Assembly (NCBI GenBank): GCA_008711295.1
Contig: VUYV01000393.1
Location: forward strand, 379,005 to 443,004
Reading direction: 5' to 3'
Length of the DNA: 64,000 bases
From: Anarhynchus alexandrinus
Taxonomy: Eukaryota > Chordata > Aves > Charadriiformes > Charadriidae
Made by a program: the position numbers and the translations under genes
Shown: piece by piece, positions 1 through 11,000 of the stretch
Layout: each line of letters begins with the position of its first letter
Position numbering within the stretch: the stretch's first letter is position 1
Notes under the pieces: generated by a model
Seen by the model: the letters and a program-made list of their open reading frames with translations, nothing else
The model's database searches: none
What the model was told of the DNA's origin: nothing

Positions 1-904
1 TTACCCCAATGGTTACATTTTCTTCCAAGTATATGGATTTTGCTGAAATATTTCCTTATCAAAAAGACATTAGTTCATCTCTATCCCTCACTCTTTCCAC
101 ATATTTATACAGTCGCATGAGGCAAGCGAGTCTATTTACATGTAAAGCCTATATATATTGTATATATATCCTGGGGACAATGTACATAGCTGCCCATGGG
201 CTGAGCGTGGAGTAGTGCGAAGACCAGACATGATTTATCTGGAGATACTGGGGCCTTTCTAGACATGTCAAGAAAAACAAAATGGTTTTTGGCAATTGGG
301 AAGGCAAAAAAAAAAAAAAGGCATGTTATGCTCTAAATCAACAACATGATTAAAACTAGAGCTGCGTTTGAGGCCTTGACCTCAGTTATTTTACCCTTTC
401 CCTTGCAAGGAAGTACCCTTGGGCCATTGACTGATTCTCTAGTGAATGGGTTACAGACCTCTGACGTATCTGATTTCTGGCAGCGGCCCTGAACATAATT
501 CTTTGTTTACAGGAGCCTCCAAGAAAGTTACATGAATATGTAGACCTTTGCTTTAAAAAAATAAAATTAAAACCTAGAGCATTCCATTCCAATCAGCTTA
601 GGAAAATTTATTCTCCATGGGTGGATGGAGAGAGTAGCTACAGGAATATGCTACGCTAACTTACTTTTATACATATACATATATATATAGGGCAATTATG
701 TTCCAGTAAACTGCTGTGGATGACTGGCCTGTAATCAGACCAACAAAAGATAATGAAACCCTTGTTTTTATAGTGCTCTTGAAGTTACCCCTGATTCTGT
801 TCTATAAAATCTTGTAACGAATTAAATGGGCTGAGGCATTTTGGTATTCTTTTGTTTTTTTGAAGACTTTTTAAGATAAAGAACCCCTGCTGGTCAGCAG
901 AACA
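1..904. other. Non-genic sequence with simple AT and A tracts
   Basis: No gene is supported. The stretch holds alternating AT-rich runs at about 151-169 and 669-689 and a 14-base A run at 306-319. The longest open frames are about 68 codons, with no recognisable domains. The A run has no retrocopy-like sequence before it, so I do not call a processed pseudogene. Confidence 0.6.
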
Positions 905-1396
905 AAACCCCCGTCAGGAACCCTGCTCTCCTCCCACGGTGCCCTGCCCTCCCCGGGGGTCAAGAGCTAAAATCCGAGGGCCGGGCAGTCTAAGGCTGTC
1001 GGGCAATTACAGGTGCAGGTCGGTGCCTGTTGCCAACTTTTTAATGACGCGCTGGAGCTGCTTAGCGGAGGGGTGCAGCAGCTCACGTACCGAGCGCCCG
1101 CTTCCCGGTTGGATTTTCAGCTTTGCATTAAGTGTCTTGCTGACGAAGCTCCCAAAACGTCTCCATCACAATCACCCAGGGGAGGGATTTTTCCAAAGCC
1201 AGCGAGAAGCCACGTAAGCTCAGAGAGGTTGGAAAGCGGTGGAGGGACCTGCTGTGCTGCTCTGGTGCCTCTCACGCCTCGGAGCCTGCTGCAAACCCTG
1301 CCCTGAGCCGGTCTCCGTGAGACACCTGCGTGAGGCAGGTCCTTCCTCCATCCTGCCTCTCGTGGTCTTCACGATCAGTCCTTCTCTCGCAATAAA
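905..1396. promoter_or_regulatory. CpG-island-like block
   Basis: Counted by eye, this ~490-bp stretch has about 28 CpG dinucleotides and well over 50% GC. My rough observed/expected CpG ratio is about 0.7, against AT-rich, CpG-poor flanks. That meets the usual loose definition of a CpG island, which in birds often marks a promoter or an orphan island. I see no TATA box in it. A good splice-donor-like site (GGGAG then GTGAGC) lies downstream on the plus strand at about 1700, so a plus-strand transcript starting here is possible but unproven. An AATAAA at 1391-1396 closes the block. Alternative: a locally GC-rich relic of an old repeat. Confidence 0.5.
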
Positions 1397-1920
1397 AATA
1401 TTACTGGGATGGCGGCTTTCATGAAAGGTGGTGTCTTGCCTCCTCCTCACCAGCAACAGTGTTCTGACCTGGGCCTCCTGTCACCTGGCCTGAGCAGGGC
1501 CGAAGGTACAGGAGGGTCCTCTGGCGAGTGAGGGGATGGACGGGTGGGTGTCCCCTGTCCTGGGAGATGCTCTCTGAGCTCCTGCTCGTTTGAAGACCGG
1601 GGGAAGGTCATTAGCTCTGGGGCAGCGTCAGCATTTAGGCTGTTCAGCAGCTGTGGCTGGCCAAGTCAAACACGCTTTGAAAATGCGAACATCTGGGAGG
1701 TGAGCAGGCATCAGAGAGAGTTTCCAGTAGATTTAAATCCAAAAGTCCCTTAAGAACTCTGGCCTCAAATTTTTGGAAGCGCCATGGAGCTTATTGCCAT
1801 CTTATTGCCATATGCCGATGGGATGACCTGGAAACTCAACACTTAAAAATTCAGCACGAGAATCCTCAGGGAAGCGGGGGAGAGCCCGGCTCACCTGATT
1901 AATCCCTCTCTGAGACTTAC

Positions 1921-2026
1921 CTGGGACTTTCCAGCCAGCGGATTCACAATACATGACAAGTATTAAAGAGCGTTTACTTTCATCTTTTTGATAAATGGGT
2001 TAAAAGTCTCTTGGAAAAAAATGCTT
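1921..2026 (-). other. Candidate noncoding exon-like segment (minus strand)
   Basis: On the minus strand the segment is preceded by a T-rich acceptor ending TTTTTTCCCAG and followed by a strong donor (CCCAG then GTAAGTC). All three reading frames contain stops, so if it is transcribed it would be UTR or lncRNA. A second donor-like site (AATCAG then GTGAGC) lies about 25 bp downstream. Splice-like motifs of this quality arise by chance in tens of kilobases, so this is only a candidate. Confidence 0.2.
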
Positions 2027-3227
2027 CTGGGAAAAAATGTGAGGTTAAAATTGAATGATGATGTTCTTCCACGCTTACAGAAGCTGCTGAGTTGATTGAA
2101 GCAGTGTAATGTGAAAGGCCTAGAAAGGGTGACACCGACAATAATAAGAAAATAAGGATAAATGAGTTGATGTGGTCCCGCAGATGGGATGGACTGATTT
2201 CACTGGAACTGCCCTGACTTGCATCAGCTTAAGGATCTAGTCCTTAGCTACAGGAAACTTTAGGTAATTTTCATTTATATTTTTCCCCAGAAAATACATT
2301 TTAAAGGGCCATTTGGCAATGACTCAAGTAGTGATAGCGCATTCGGGTTGGTCTTTCTGTCCGTTGTTTTTTTTCATGTGGCCGTTACTCATGCAAATAT
2401 TTGAAGTACATTTTAACAATACAAGATGGTGGTATCCAACAACAGACAGGAAGGTTTCTGTGGAGACCCACAAATCCTCTCTTTGTCAGCGCTGTTTTCA
2501 GGTTCGTACTATGATGGCTGATGGGGTTTGTTTGGCCAAACGGTTAGGATTGCAACACGACACCCTTAGGGACCTTTTTTGCCCTTTTTGCAGACTCTCT
2601 CAGAGGGCTCCACCGGGGTGGTTGAAGAGGGAGGACATCTATGTATCCTTCACCAACTTTTGATCTCTGGTATCCACAGATGGAGGAAATAAATGGAAAA
2701 CTAAACAGCCGCCTCATGCCATTAAGTGAGTTTCGGGCTTGGGCAGGCGCACGCGGACACGACGCGCTCCCAGTCGCCCAACAGTCTGTACGGGCAGCAG
2801 TGGCTCAGCTTTGCCTGGAGGAGCTGTGGAAATGGCGGGGCCAGGATTCAGGGGCTTTTGCTGACTTTGCTGATCCCTCGCAGAGGGGAAGCTGTTATTT
2901 TTTCAGAAGTAGCAGCAGTGCAGTTTCTGTTGTTTCAAGTGTTGAAGGTTCACCCACGCTGACACCGTTTCACACCATGTGCTCTTCTGTGGTGGCTTCC
3001 TACTGCACTGGGTGAGGTAGGGAGGAAAGCCCAATTCGGTGGCAGTTAGGGAATATTTGCAGGCAGCATCTCCACTCTTCCCATGCTCAAGGATACAGCT
3101 TTCCTAAGCATTACTGGCTTCAAAAACTGATGCCTGGAAATTTTTCTTACACAGGTGTTGCTTCACTTTTCACCTGCTTGTGTTTTCACACCAAGCTGCA
3201 GCCTGCAGAGAGCTGCTTTTGACTTAC

Positions 3228-3286
3228 CCAGGGTTTTGGAGATTGTTAGTTTTGAAGCTGACAAGTTTTGGAGCCAGTTTATCATC
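3228..3286 (-). other. Candidate short exon-like segment (minus strand)
   Basis: Read on the minus strand, a pyrimidine-rich acceptor (CTCTTCCACCTGTTCAG) precedes 59 bp that end in CCTGG followed by GTAAGTC. Two of three frames are open, but the segment is too short for that to mean anything. It has the same orientation as the exon-like segments at 1921-2026 and 4043-4136, so the three could belong to one spliced minus-strand transcript. No protein similarity is recognised. Confidence 0.15.
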
Positions 3287-4042
3287 CTGAACAGGTGGAA
3301 GAGACCATCACAAATTTTTAATCAGCCTTGAAAGTGGGTGTAGCCCATTCAAGAACAAAAAGCATTCACCAACTGCTAAATCCAATCAACCGTGGGTGAC
3401 TGATTACTTTTAGCTTTCTTAATTGATTGACTGTGGCATTTCTATGAAGGAGCTATTCTGAAGCCCAAGGAAGTCCACAGAACTGTTTCAATTCTGGGAA
3501 TAACTTCTAAGTCGTGTATTAAACCTCTGTTTGAATTCATCAGTGCTGAGTATTATAAGCAAAGTACCCAGATGGATGTGCAAGCACTGTGCTGGATTAG
3601 AGTGGGTGGGTTTTTTTTATCTTGCTTAGTAACAAGTTAAATGGTGGGAAGAATAAGTGTATGGATTATTTGAAAAGAGTTTGAGGAGTTTTTCCTAGTA
3701 AAAAGTCGCTGTAATATTGCCCAGGAGGATCTGGCAATGGAATTTTCAAAAAGAGGCTCCTTTCATCCCAACAAGGTGTAGCATAAAATCTACCTGTATC
3801 TCTCCATGAGTATATGAATTGCCTTGGATAGACACACGTGCTTTAAAAGAGCTTTATTCTGACTGACTGTTGTGGTTCAGCGCTGACCGCTGCACCTCTG
3901 CCCTCAGCCCCGTCCGGCCGCGTCCCTGGCAGCAGTACTGCTGAAGTTATGTTTGACATTGCAGTGACACGCCAAGTGTGCCGGTGTGCGAGAGTTTGCT
4001 CTGCAGGATACGACCATCAGCTCACTCTGTGCATGGGCTTAC

Positions 4043-4136
4043 CTGTCCCAGGACCACCCTTAGGAGACAATTCAGATACGCTTTGTAATACCACCATCAG
4101 TTTTTTAAATATGTTCAATTATTTTTGCTTGCACAA
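4043..4136 (-). other. Candidate noncoding exon-like segment (minus strand)
   Basis: On the minus strand an acceptor ending GTTCATTTTCAG precedes 94 bp that end in GGGACAG followed by the donor GTAAGC. All frames contain stops. It is the most upstream of three same-strand candidates in 1.9-4.1 kb, with implied introns of about 0.76 and 1.2 kb. Evidence is motif quality only. Confidence 0.2.
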
Positions 4137-5312
4137 CTGAAAATGAACCTCTCAAGTGCTGAAATACCATTTCCACAGCAATGCTTCTGCTAGTGTGGAA
4201 AAAATAATTTCATGATTTTGGGGAAATCATTAATGTCATTGTTTATTTTCAACACAATGAGACAACTCCAGCTGGGAATGAATGTGCACGATACACAGGG
4301 ATGCTTTTGGTACCATACCCAGCAGCCTGTCAGAAGGTGACTCGGATCCGAACAAACGTACAAGCCCTCATTCAGCAGGACTCACTCATCACTCTCAGCT
4401 TTCAGACGTGTCTGGCGGTGGGCTGGGACCGGGGCTCTCATGGGATTGATGGAGAACATTTGAAAAAATGCTCCTGAGCCTGTGGGAATTTTTGCCACAA
4501 GCAATCAGAGTCACTGGGAGCAATCACCTTCCCCGTAAAGTGCAGACTTCTTCCTTGCTCAACCTCTTTTCTCTAATAACAAGAAGAAATATCTTGGGAA
4601 CATTTTAATAAAAAAAAAAATAAGCTCTTCATTCTTATGAAAGAACAGAGGCAAGTCACAGCAATCTGTCCCTGAGCTTGACTTGAAGAGTTTGGGTGGG
4701 ACTGATGACATATTAAAACGATAGAGATTTGGTTGGTAAAATTCTTTCTCTGGGCCCACCTGTGCACAGGGGTAGTCTGGTTAAGGAGAAAGGACAAATA
4801 CATGGCTGAGTGTGCATCTTTTTGCTACCCTGACTTCAGCTAGGTTATTTTTGCTTCCTTCTGAGGTAAATGCAACTGGTTGTCTTCTGCTTGACCTTTG
4901 CAAGGTGTGTAAAACCACTAGTGGTCAATGTGTATCTAGCCTTTGCCAGCTGTGGAAATTATCCAAGGTGTATCCCAGCTGCTGGGCATCTCTTTTAATT
5001 GCAAACCGCAATTACAGTGCTCCCATGCTCTTGGCTCCCCAGTTAGCCAGCAGCTGCTTGGAATGGGAGAAGGAACTCACAAGAAGCCAGTTCCCTGAGG
5101 ATACAAGGTCATTTTTCCCTCTTTGGGCTGGGAGTTGTTACGGTATCAGGAGATGCAAATGTTGTCTCTATGTGAATTAGTGGTGAATTAGGAAGTGGTG
5201 CTAAGCCCTTCCTCAACAGGGTGTGCTTCCAAGCTCAGCCAGTGATGCTCCTGAGCTCCACGCACCTTGGGGCATCCCGAGGGATGGTGTTTCTGGGCTC
5301 AGAAGCTGGGGA

Positions 5313-5328
5313 GCAGCAGATCTGCTGC
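5313..5328. repeat. 16-bp perfect palindrome
   Basis: GCAGCAGATCTGCTGC is its own reverse complement, centred on a BglII-type AGATCT. Pairing does not extend outward (A/C mismatch). It lies in a locally GC-richer patch. A dimeric factor site is conceivable, but a 16-bp palindrome in 64 kb can be fortuitous. Confidence 0.8.
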
Positions 5329-6889
5329 CCTGGCTGGTGCTTTTGTGGTGGGTATGTTTTGTATCATAGCAAGCTTTTAGCTTGTCATTTGCTTACCAAA
5401 GGGGTGGGGGAAAGCAGCAAACAACAAACAAGTGTGGCTTAAATGAGAAACACCTGCAAAATCAGACTAAGTTTGTGTGTGTATGTATTTTAACTGAAAG
5501 CAGGGGCATATTGGTTTTTTAGATTGCAGTTTGTTGAAAAATGATACGGTCCTCATTCCCTCCTCCCAAAGTTAATTGTTGTCAAGCACTGAGCCAACTG
5601 AAATAAGCTTTTGTTATCCTCAGTGGAGGAAGAAAAACTGAACAGAATCGGTTTGTGTTCCAGGAGTGAATAGGGCCAGTTCTGGCCCCGAGCTCAGATT
5701 TGTACTGCATTGATCAAAGAAACCAGATAGAGCAATACATAAAGCAAGGGCCTTCTCTGGACTGTCAGCAGGATCACATTGTCTGCTTGGCAGGTTTTAC
5801 CTGAAATTCTCCTTCTCTCTGAAGAAACCTGCATGTTTTCATTTGAAAAATTACAGTAACTGGTAATTAATTACTCCACACACTGTTATCAGCAGAGCCA
5901 GTACTGGGTTTCTTCATCCGTACTTGCATCTTGGGTCCCTCAGTGCACTTATTCTTGAGGCAGACAGCCTCAAGTCAAAGTTTGTCTGATAAAGTTGTGG
6001 TTTATTGGTTGGTTGGGGTTTTTTGTTTGATTGCTTCCTTACTATGCTCATCCCAAATTATTCACATTTCCTATTCTCCAGCTCCCATTTATGTCAGTTT
6101 TTTCCTTTTCCATCATTAAACCTCCCTCATCCCTCACTCCCAAATTGCCACTGGTGAGGATTTTCCATTTTCCCAAGTCCTGACTGCACTGTGATTTCCT
6201 GGCAGCCCCGCTCTCATTACAGGACTGCAGAGGCTCGTGCTTGTCATAATGACACACATCCAGAGAGCATCACTGCAGTATCTAGTGCAGATACAAACAT
6301 ATTTCAGGAATAAATGAAAAGCAGCTCTGCTTAAATTATTGAGGAAATAAAGACAATGTGCTGTTGGGTACTGGAACGCTTCCTCCCTTTGTTCACAAAG
6401 AAAGCAGTTGTCCAACATCACGCACGTTCCTCTATATGTGCTTCGTGTTCTGAGGATGAATTTGCCCCTCGTCTGTGACTGAGAAGCTCTATGTGGTATT
6501 GTCAACAGACGCAGGGCTGCCCAGGCAATTCCCAGTGTCCGCATAACCCAAACAGCTTCCTAGCACAGGACAAATTGCCAGATGATTTTTGTAACACGAA
6601 GTCTTATTTTCATGCTGGAATATAAATCTTTTGTTCATCCACCTTTTTCCTTATTGGTTCTAATTTTTATTGACTGTCGAACGAACTTGTACTAATGCTA
6701 ATCCCTTTCTGCTTGTATTAAAAAGGGATTTCCACGGACTTATAAGCTTACCTTTTTGAATCAGAATGACATGTTGGTTTATCTCATAATCTTTAATATC
6801 TCATTATCAGCAGGAACAGCATATGGAATCTTAAAATGAGCAACCGGAGGTCTTATTTGTGAACAAATTGTGCTCATTGTAAAGTCTGA

Positions 6890-6894
6890 GTCTG
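6890..6894. repeat. Left target-site duplication of solo LTR
   Basis: GTCTG directly abuts the TGTGTTGGG start of the LTR and is repeated exactly after its CA end at 8010-8014. A 5-bp duplication is typical of ERVL-type (class III) retrovirus integration. Confidence 0.75.
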
Positions 6895-7072
6895 TGTGTT
6901 GGGTTTGTGTGGCAAGGTTTTGGTAGCAGAGGGGCTATGAGGACGGCTTCAGTGAGAAGCTGCTGGAAGCTTCCCCCATGGCTGATAGAGCCAATGCCAG
7001 CCAGCTCCAAGATGGTCCCGCTGCTGGCCAAGGCTGAGCCCATCAGTGATGGTTGTACCACCTCTGGGATGA

Positions 7073-7080
7073 TATATTTA
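7073..7080 (+). promoter_or_regulatory. TATA-like box of the LTR promoter
   Basis: TATATTTA followed by AGAAAGG lies about 180 bp into the LTR, in the same orientation as the downstream AATAAA. It is the expected core promoter position for LTR transcription. Whether the solo LTR is still active is unknown. Confidence 0.55.
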
Positions 7081-7251
7081 AGAAAGGGGAAAGAAAACCT
7101 GCAGAAAAACGACCAAAGAGAGGAGTGAGAGTATGTGAGAGAAACAATTCTGCTGATGCTGAGGTCAGCGAAGAAGGAAGGGGAGCAGGTGCTCCAGGCG
7201 CCGGAGCAGAGATTTCCCTGCAGCAAAGACCATGGTGAGTCAGGCTGTCCC

Positions 7252-7345
7252 CCTGCAGCCCGTGGAGGTCCATGGTGGAGGAGATATCCACCTGCACCCT
7301 GTGGAGGTCCATGGTGGAGGAGATATCCACCTGCAGCCCATGGAG
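7252..7345 (+). repeat. 39-bp tandem repeat inside the LTR (2.4 copies)
   Basis: Units begin CCTGCAGCCC or CCTGCACCCT and end GAGATATCCA. Copies are at 7252-7290 and 7291-7329, with a partial third copy from 7330 that runs into the next array. The two full copies differ at only a few positions, so the duplication is recent relative to the LTR or kept similar by conversion. Confidence 0.85.
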
Positions 7346-7615
7346 GACCCCACGCTGGAGCAGGTGGATGCCTGAAGAAGGCTGTGGTCCCATGAAGAGA
7401 GGAGCCCATGCTGGAGAAGGTTTGCTGGCAGGACTTGTGACCTCATGGGGGACCCACGCTGGAGCAGTCTGTTCCTGCAGGACTGCGCCCCGTGGAAAGG
7501 ACCCATGCTAGAGCAGTTCATGAAGAACTGCAGCCTGTGGGAAGGACCCACGTTGGAGAAGTGTGTGGAGGACTGTCTCCCATGGGAGGGACCCCACGCT
7601 GGAGCAGGGGAAGAG
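7345..7615 (+). repeat. Array of diverged ~45-56 bp GGACCCACGCTGGAG modules
   Basis: A GGACCC-type start followed by CACGCTGGAGCAG or a close variant recurs near 7345, 7401, 7449, 7499, 7543 and 7588, each separated by a variable linker often containing GGACTG or AACTGCAGCC. The array fills the middle of the LTR downstream of the 39-bp repeat. Confidence 0.75.
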
Positions 7616-7828
7616 TGTGAGGAGTCCTGTCCCTGAGGAGGAAGGAGCGGCAGAGACAATGGGTGATGAACTGACCACAACCCCTGTTCCCCATCCCCCT
7701 GCACCGCTTGGGGGGAGGAGGTAGAGAAATCAGGAGTGCAGTTAAGTCTGGGAAGAAGAGAGGGCTGGGGGGGAAGTGTTTTAAGATTAAGTTTTTATTT
7801 CTCATTATCCTCTTCTGATTTGATTGGT

Positions 7829-7834
7829 AATAAA
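7829..7834 (+). terminator. LTR polyadenylation signal AATAAA
   Basis: AATAAA lies in an AT-rich stretch about 175 bp before the LTR end, the expected R/U5 position. It is in the same orientation as the TATA-like box. Confidence 0.6.
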
Positions 7835-8009
7835 TTAATTTAATTTTCCCCAAGTCAAGTCTGTTTTGCCTGTGATGTTAATTGCTGAATGAACCCTCCC
7901 TGTCCTTATCTTGACCCACGGGCCTTCTGTCCCCTGTCCAGCTGAGGAGGGGTAGTGACAGAGCGGCTTTGGTGGGCACCTGGAATCCAGCCAGGGTCAA
8001 CCCACCACA

Positions 8010-8014
8010 GTCTG
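8010..8014. repeat. Right target-site duplication of solo LTR
   Basis: GTCTG immediately follows the terminal CA of the LTR and matches 6890-6894 exactly. Confidence 0.75.
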
Positions 8015-11000
8015 CACAAAAAAAGCGTGCCTCTTCCATACCTAACTGTATGAACGAGCATTTATCTCCATAGACGAGGTGACTTGCAGTTGAGTATTTA
8101 CCTAAGGCAGTATCCAACTGGTGGGATCAGAGCTGTGTTGTTTCCTTTGTTTAATTTTGCAGCTTCTTCTTTTCTCTTTGGGCTCAGTGTTGCATTCTGG
8201 GGCCTTGATTCAAGGGAAACCCACTTAGAGCAGCTGCATTTCAGCTGTGTGCTCATTTGTGGATGATATTTGATATATATGGTGTTGTTCTTTTTGTTTA
8301 TATACCATTTTGTAAACCAAACCGGATTGTTTTAATGGATTTGCCGAAGAGCCCAGCCAAGCATTCAGCTCATGAACTGTCCTCTTTGATTCATTGCTGT
8401 TTGAAATTCAGTGTGTGACTGGGCAACTGAGTTGCATGAGACTTTTTTATGTTGCCTGAATCAATCAAACTTTTTCAGAGAGAAACTGTAATTTAAAAGA
8501 AAACCACACAAAACTGAAAAACCCTGTTCGTATTCTAAGGCCCAGATTTCTAGAAGCGCGAAGCAGCCTTAAGGATAGCTTAAGAAGTCAGCTGGGGTTT
8601 TCCTGGCATGAAATAGCACAGAGCCAGTACAGTTTGTCTTACAGCACTTTAGTTCAGACCAAGCATCGTAAGCAGGTATAAATCTGCGCAGCCCTGATGA
8701 GTTAGGGGCTTGTCTTTGCTTCGGTCCAGGCTCCAGGCTGGGAAAATTGTCTCTGAAAGTAGAAGGCGGCGGCTGGGGCAGAGAAACAAAAGGGAAGCCA
8801 AGAAAGAGGAGGGGAAAAGGAGCAGCGGAACAACTTATAACACAAAAACGTGGAAAAAAAGCATGTTACAAAGTCTTACAAAAAGGAGAACTCATTTTTA
8901 GAGTTGTCACAATGAAAAGTGAAGTCACAAACGAAGAGTGTTCACTCTGTTCTGATGAATTTAAACTGCATAGCTATATTTACTAATTATTGAAACAAAA
9001 GATAATCTAAGAACGCAAAGTCTGTTGTGTGTTAAAGAGTTCAGAACATGGACAATGGACCCAAGAGATCCCTGGATGTGGCCTGCGATGCGGAGCGGAT
9101 GTTTGTAATGCATTGCATACGTCCCTCCATGCGCATCTGATTTGGGGCTGGCAGTCTGTGCTGTTATTTCACTTGATTTGTATATTTTAAAAGCCCCAGC
9201 TCCTTCCTCACTGAAGATGAGGAGATTACTTTTTATCTTTGTTTTAATTGGACACGAGTAAAGCAGATTCCTGACAAAGCAAAAATCCAAACATTTTCCT
9301 TGCTTTTACTTTTTAGAGAGCAAATATTTTTAAGGGTTCAGAGGGCTCTGCAAGTCAAGTGTCAGAACCGGGAAATGAGAAAAGGCGGGAGATGGAGGGG
9401 AAATTGTGTTGAAGAAGAATGGCAGAGTGCTGGCTGGGAAAAACAATAATGGATACTATTGCTTTCTGGGTAGAATAAAAGGGCTGTGCCCTTGGCTGGT
9501 GTTAATTGGCCTAACTCCTCTAAACTCGGTAGAGGATTGATTCACAGCAGCTGTAATCCTCAAGTTAAATCCCAGCCCCACTGGGAGTTTTATCATTGTC
9601 TTCAAAAGAATAAAGATTTTAACCTGTGTGTTACTTTATTCAATCACCTAGTGAATCTGTCAGTGAAAGAACTCGGCTCAGCCAGCGCTCGCCTGCGGGA
9701 GGGGTGGGGTTCAGACTGCTTTATGAACTAGAAACGTGGAACTCGCTTTCCGGAAAAACTGTCAAAAACCTTCTGAACGAGCCTTTGTCTAATTTTAATA
9801 GTTTATGTTTTATCACAGATATCACTCAAAACCACCAAACTGCCAAGTTTTTAAATCCAAGCCAGGTGAAAACTTCAGGTTTTGGCTTATTTCCTAAGAA
9901 GACTTTGGGTTTAGGTCCGACCTATGGCAGCGAATAATGTGTTTTCAGGTAGTCATGGTAGACGACTGACCTACTGTTAAACAAACACAGGAGCACGTAC
10001 ATAGCCCTCATTCTTAGCACATGGTATGCATAGGAAGCAAGTGTTGATCCTTGCTTATCACAGGATAAGCTCAAGGAAGCCAAACATGACTGTAAGGTGT
10101 GAACCAGGCCAGCTGATTAGGGGTCATCAGATTTTATGACAAGAATGACAGTACAGTCAGTACAGTCCTCAGCTGGACTAAATCTCCACCTGATGGAGCC
10201 AATGTGAGATTGGCCTTTAGCTCTCCTTATGCACACTGATGTCACTTCAGAGATGTCACAGGCCATTCAAACCCTAAGGGACAGGAAAACAACATGACGC
10301 TCCTATTTTTGCATCTTTCAGGTTTTTTCCACAATTTGTAAATTTTGAACCATCAGAAAGTTTCACTTAGGTTGCTATTCAGGCTTGGTTTTGCAGTTTC
10401 AACTATCGCCTCCTCTTTTGTTTAACTATGTGGAGTTGTAATCTGTGTACAGAATATTGACACATTCTTAATTATCTTACTCATGGCGAATTTAAGAAAC
10501 TAAATTCAACTTCCCTCGGGAATAAACTGGGCTCTGTTCCTCAGGCTCTGAATGAAATAGTGCAAGAAACACCAAAATCCCACTGTCAATACCATACAGA
10601 TATACACAAAGCCAAGACAAACTCCCCTCACAACACAGCAAACATCCATACACCAGTGCACGGGGAGCAGGCACGCAAAAGCAGTATATACAAGGTTCAA
10701 AGATGAGGATATTCATGGTGAGGACCAACTGGCTTGCTCTGAGTCTTTTTTTCCTGAAAATTGGTTTATTTTTTCTCGTTGGAAAGAAATGACTGGATAA
10801 AAGCTAGCTCTTTTTTGTCATAGAAATGCGGTGTCTTTAGGTGCCGTTGTCAAAATGTCTAACTTTTCGGGATGTCCTGTTCAAAAGTTGATTTAAAATT
10901 AGAATAGCAGGTTTTGGCAGGACTTCACTTTTTTGTTTCTTGAAAATAAGCCAGAAGAGTAACTGCTATGCCAGAATAGTGGTGTTTTAAGGGCTTTCGT

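Larger units (their letters stand above)
1397..6889. other. Non-genic stretch with scattered splice-like sites
   Basis: No recognisable coding region or interspersed repeat. It includes a short duplicated TTATTGCCATC-type motif at about 1791-1812, overlapping open frames of 116 and 124 codons at 2313-3015 without domain similarity I recognise, an A-rich run at about 4609-4621, and a 16-bp perfect palindrome at 5313-5328. Three minus-strand exon-like segments (1921-2026, 3228-3286, 4043-4136) are listed separately. Apart from these I see nothing distinctive. Confidence 0.5.
6895..8009 (+). mobile_element. Solo LTR of an avian endogenous retrovirus (ERVL-like)
   Basis: A 1,115-bp element starting TGTGTTGGGTTTGTG and ending CCACCACA, with canonical TG...CA termini, flanked by the exact 5-bp duplication GTCTG. 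It carries a TATA-like box at about 7073-7080 and a poly(A) signal at 7829-7834, both in the plus orientation, so U3, R and U5 run left to right. I recognise the sequence from memory as an LTR common in bird genomes; the family name is uncertain. No internal retroviral gene or second LTR is present in the window, so the internal region was lost by LTR-LTR recombination. The transcribed part contains 39-bp and ~45-56-bp tandem arrays. Open frames of 192 codons (6831-7409) and 154 codons (7240-7704), both on the minus strand, run antisense through these arrays and are not treated as genes. Confidence 0.85.

Noticed and set aside
306..319. A14 run as the tail of a processed pseudogene
   Set aside because: The sequence before it has no coding similarity I recognise and there is no flanking duplication. 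It is treated as a simple repeat.
2313..3015. Overlapping plus-strand frames of 116 and 124 codons
   Set aside because: No family recognised. A splice-like pair at about 2679 and 2725 encloses only ~46 bp. Frames of this length are expected by chance in 64 kb.
6831..7704. Minus-strand open frames of 192 and 154 codons with proline-rich repeats
   Set aside because: They run antisense through the tandem arrays of the solo LTR. The repeated peptides come from the repeated DNA, and no retroviral or host protein is recognisable.
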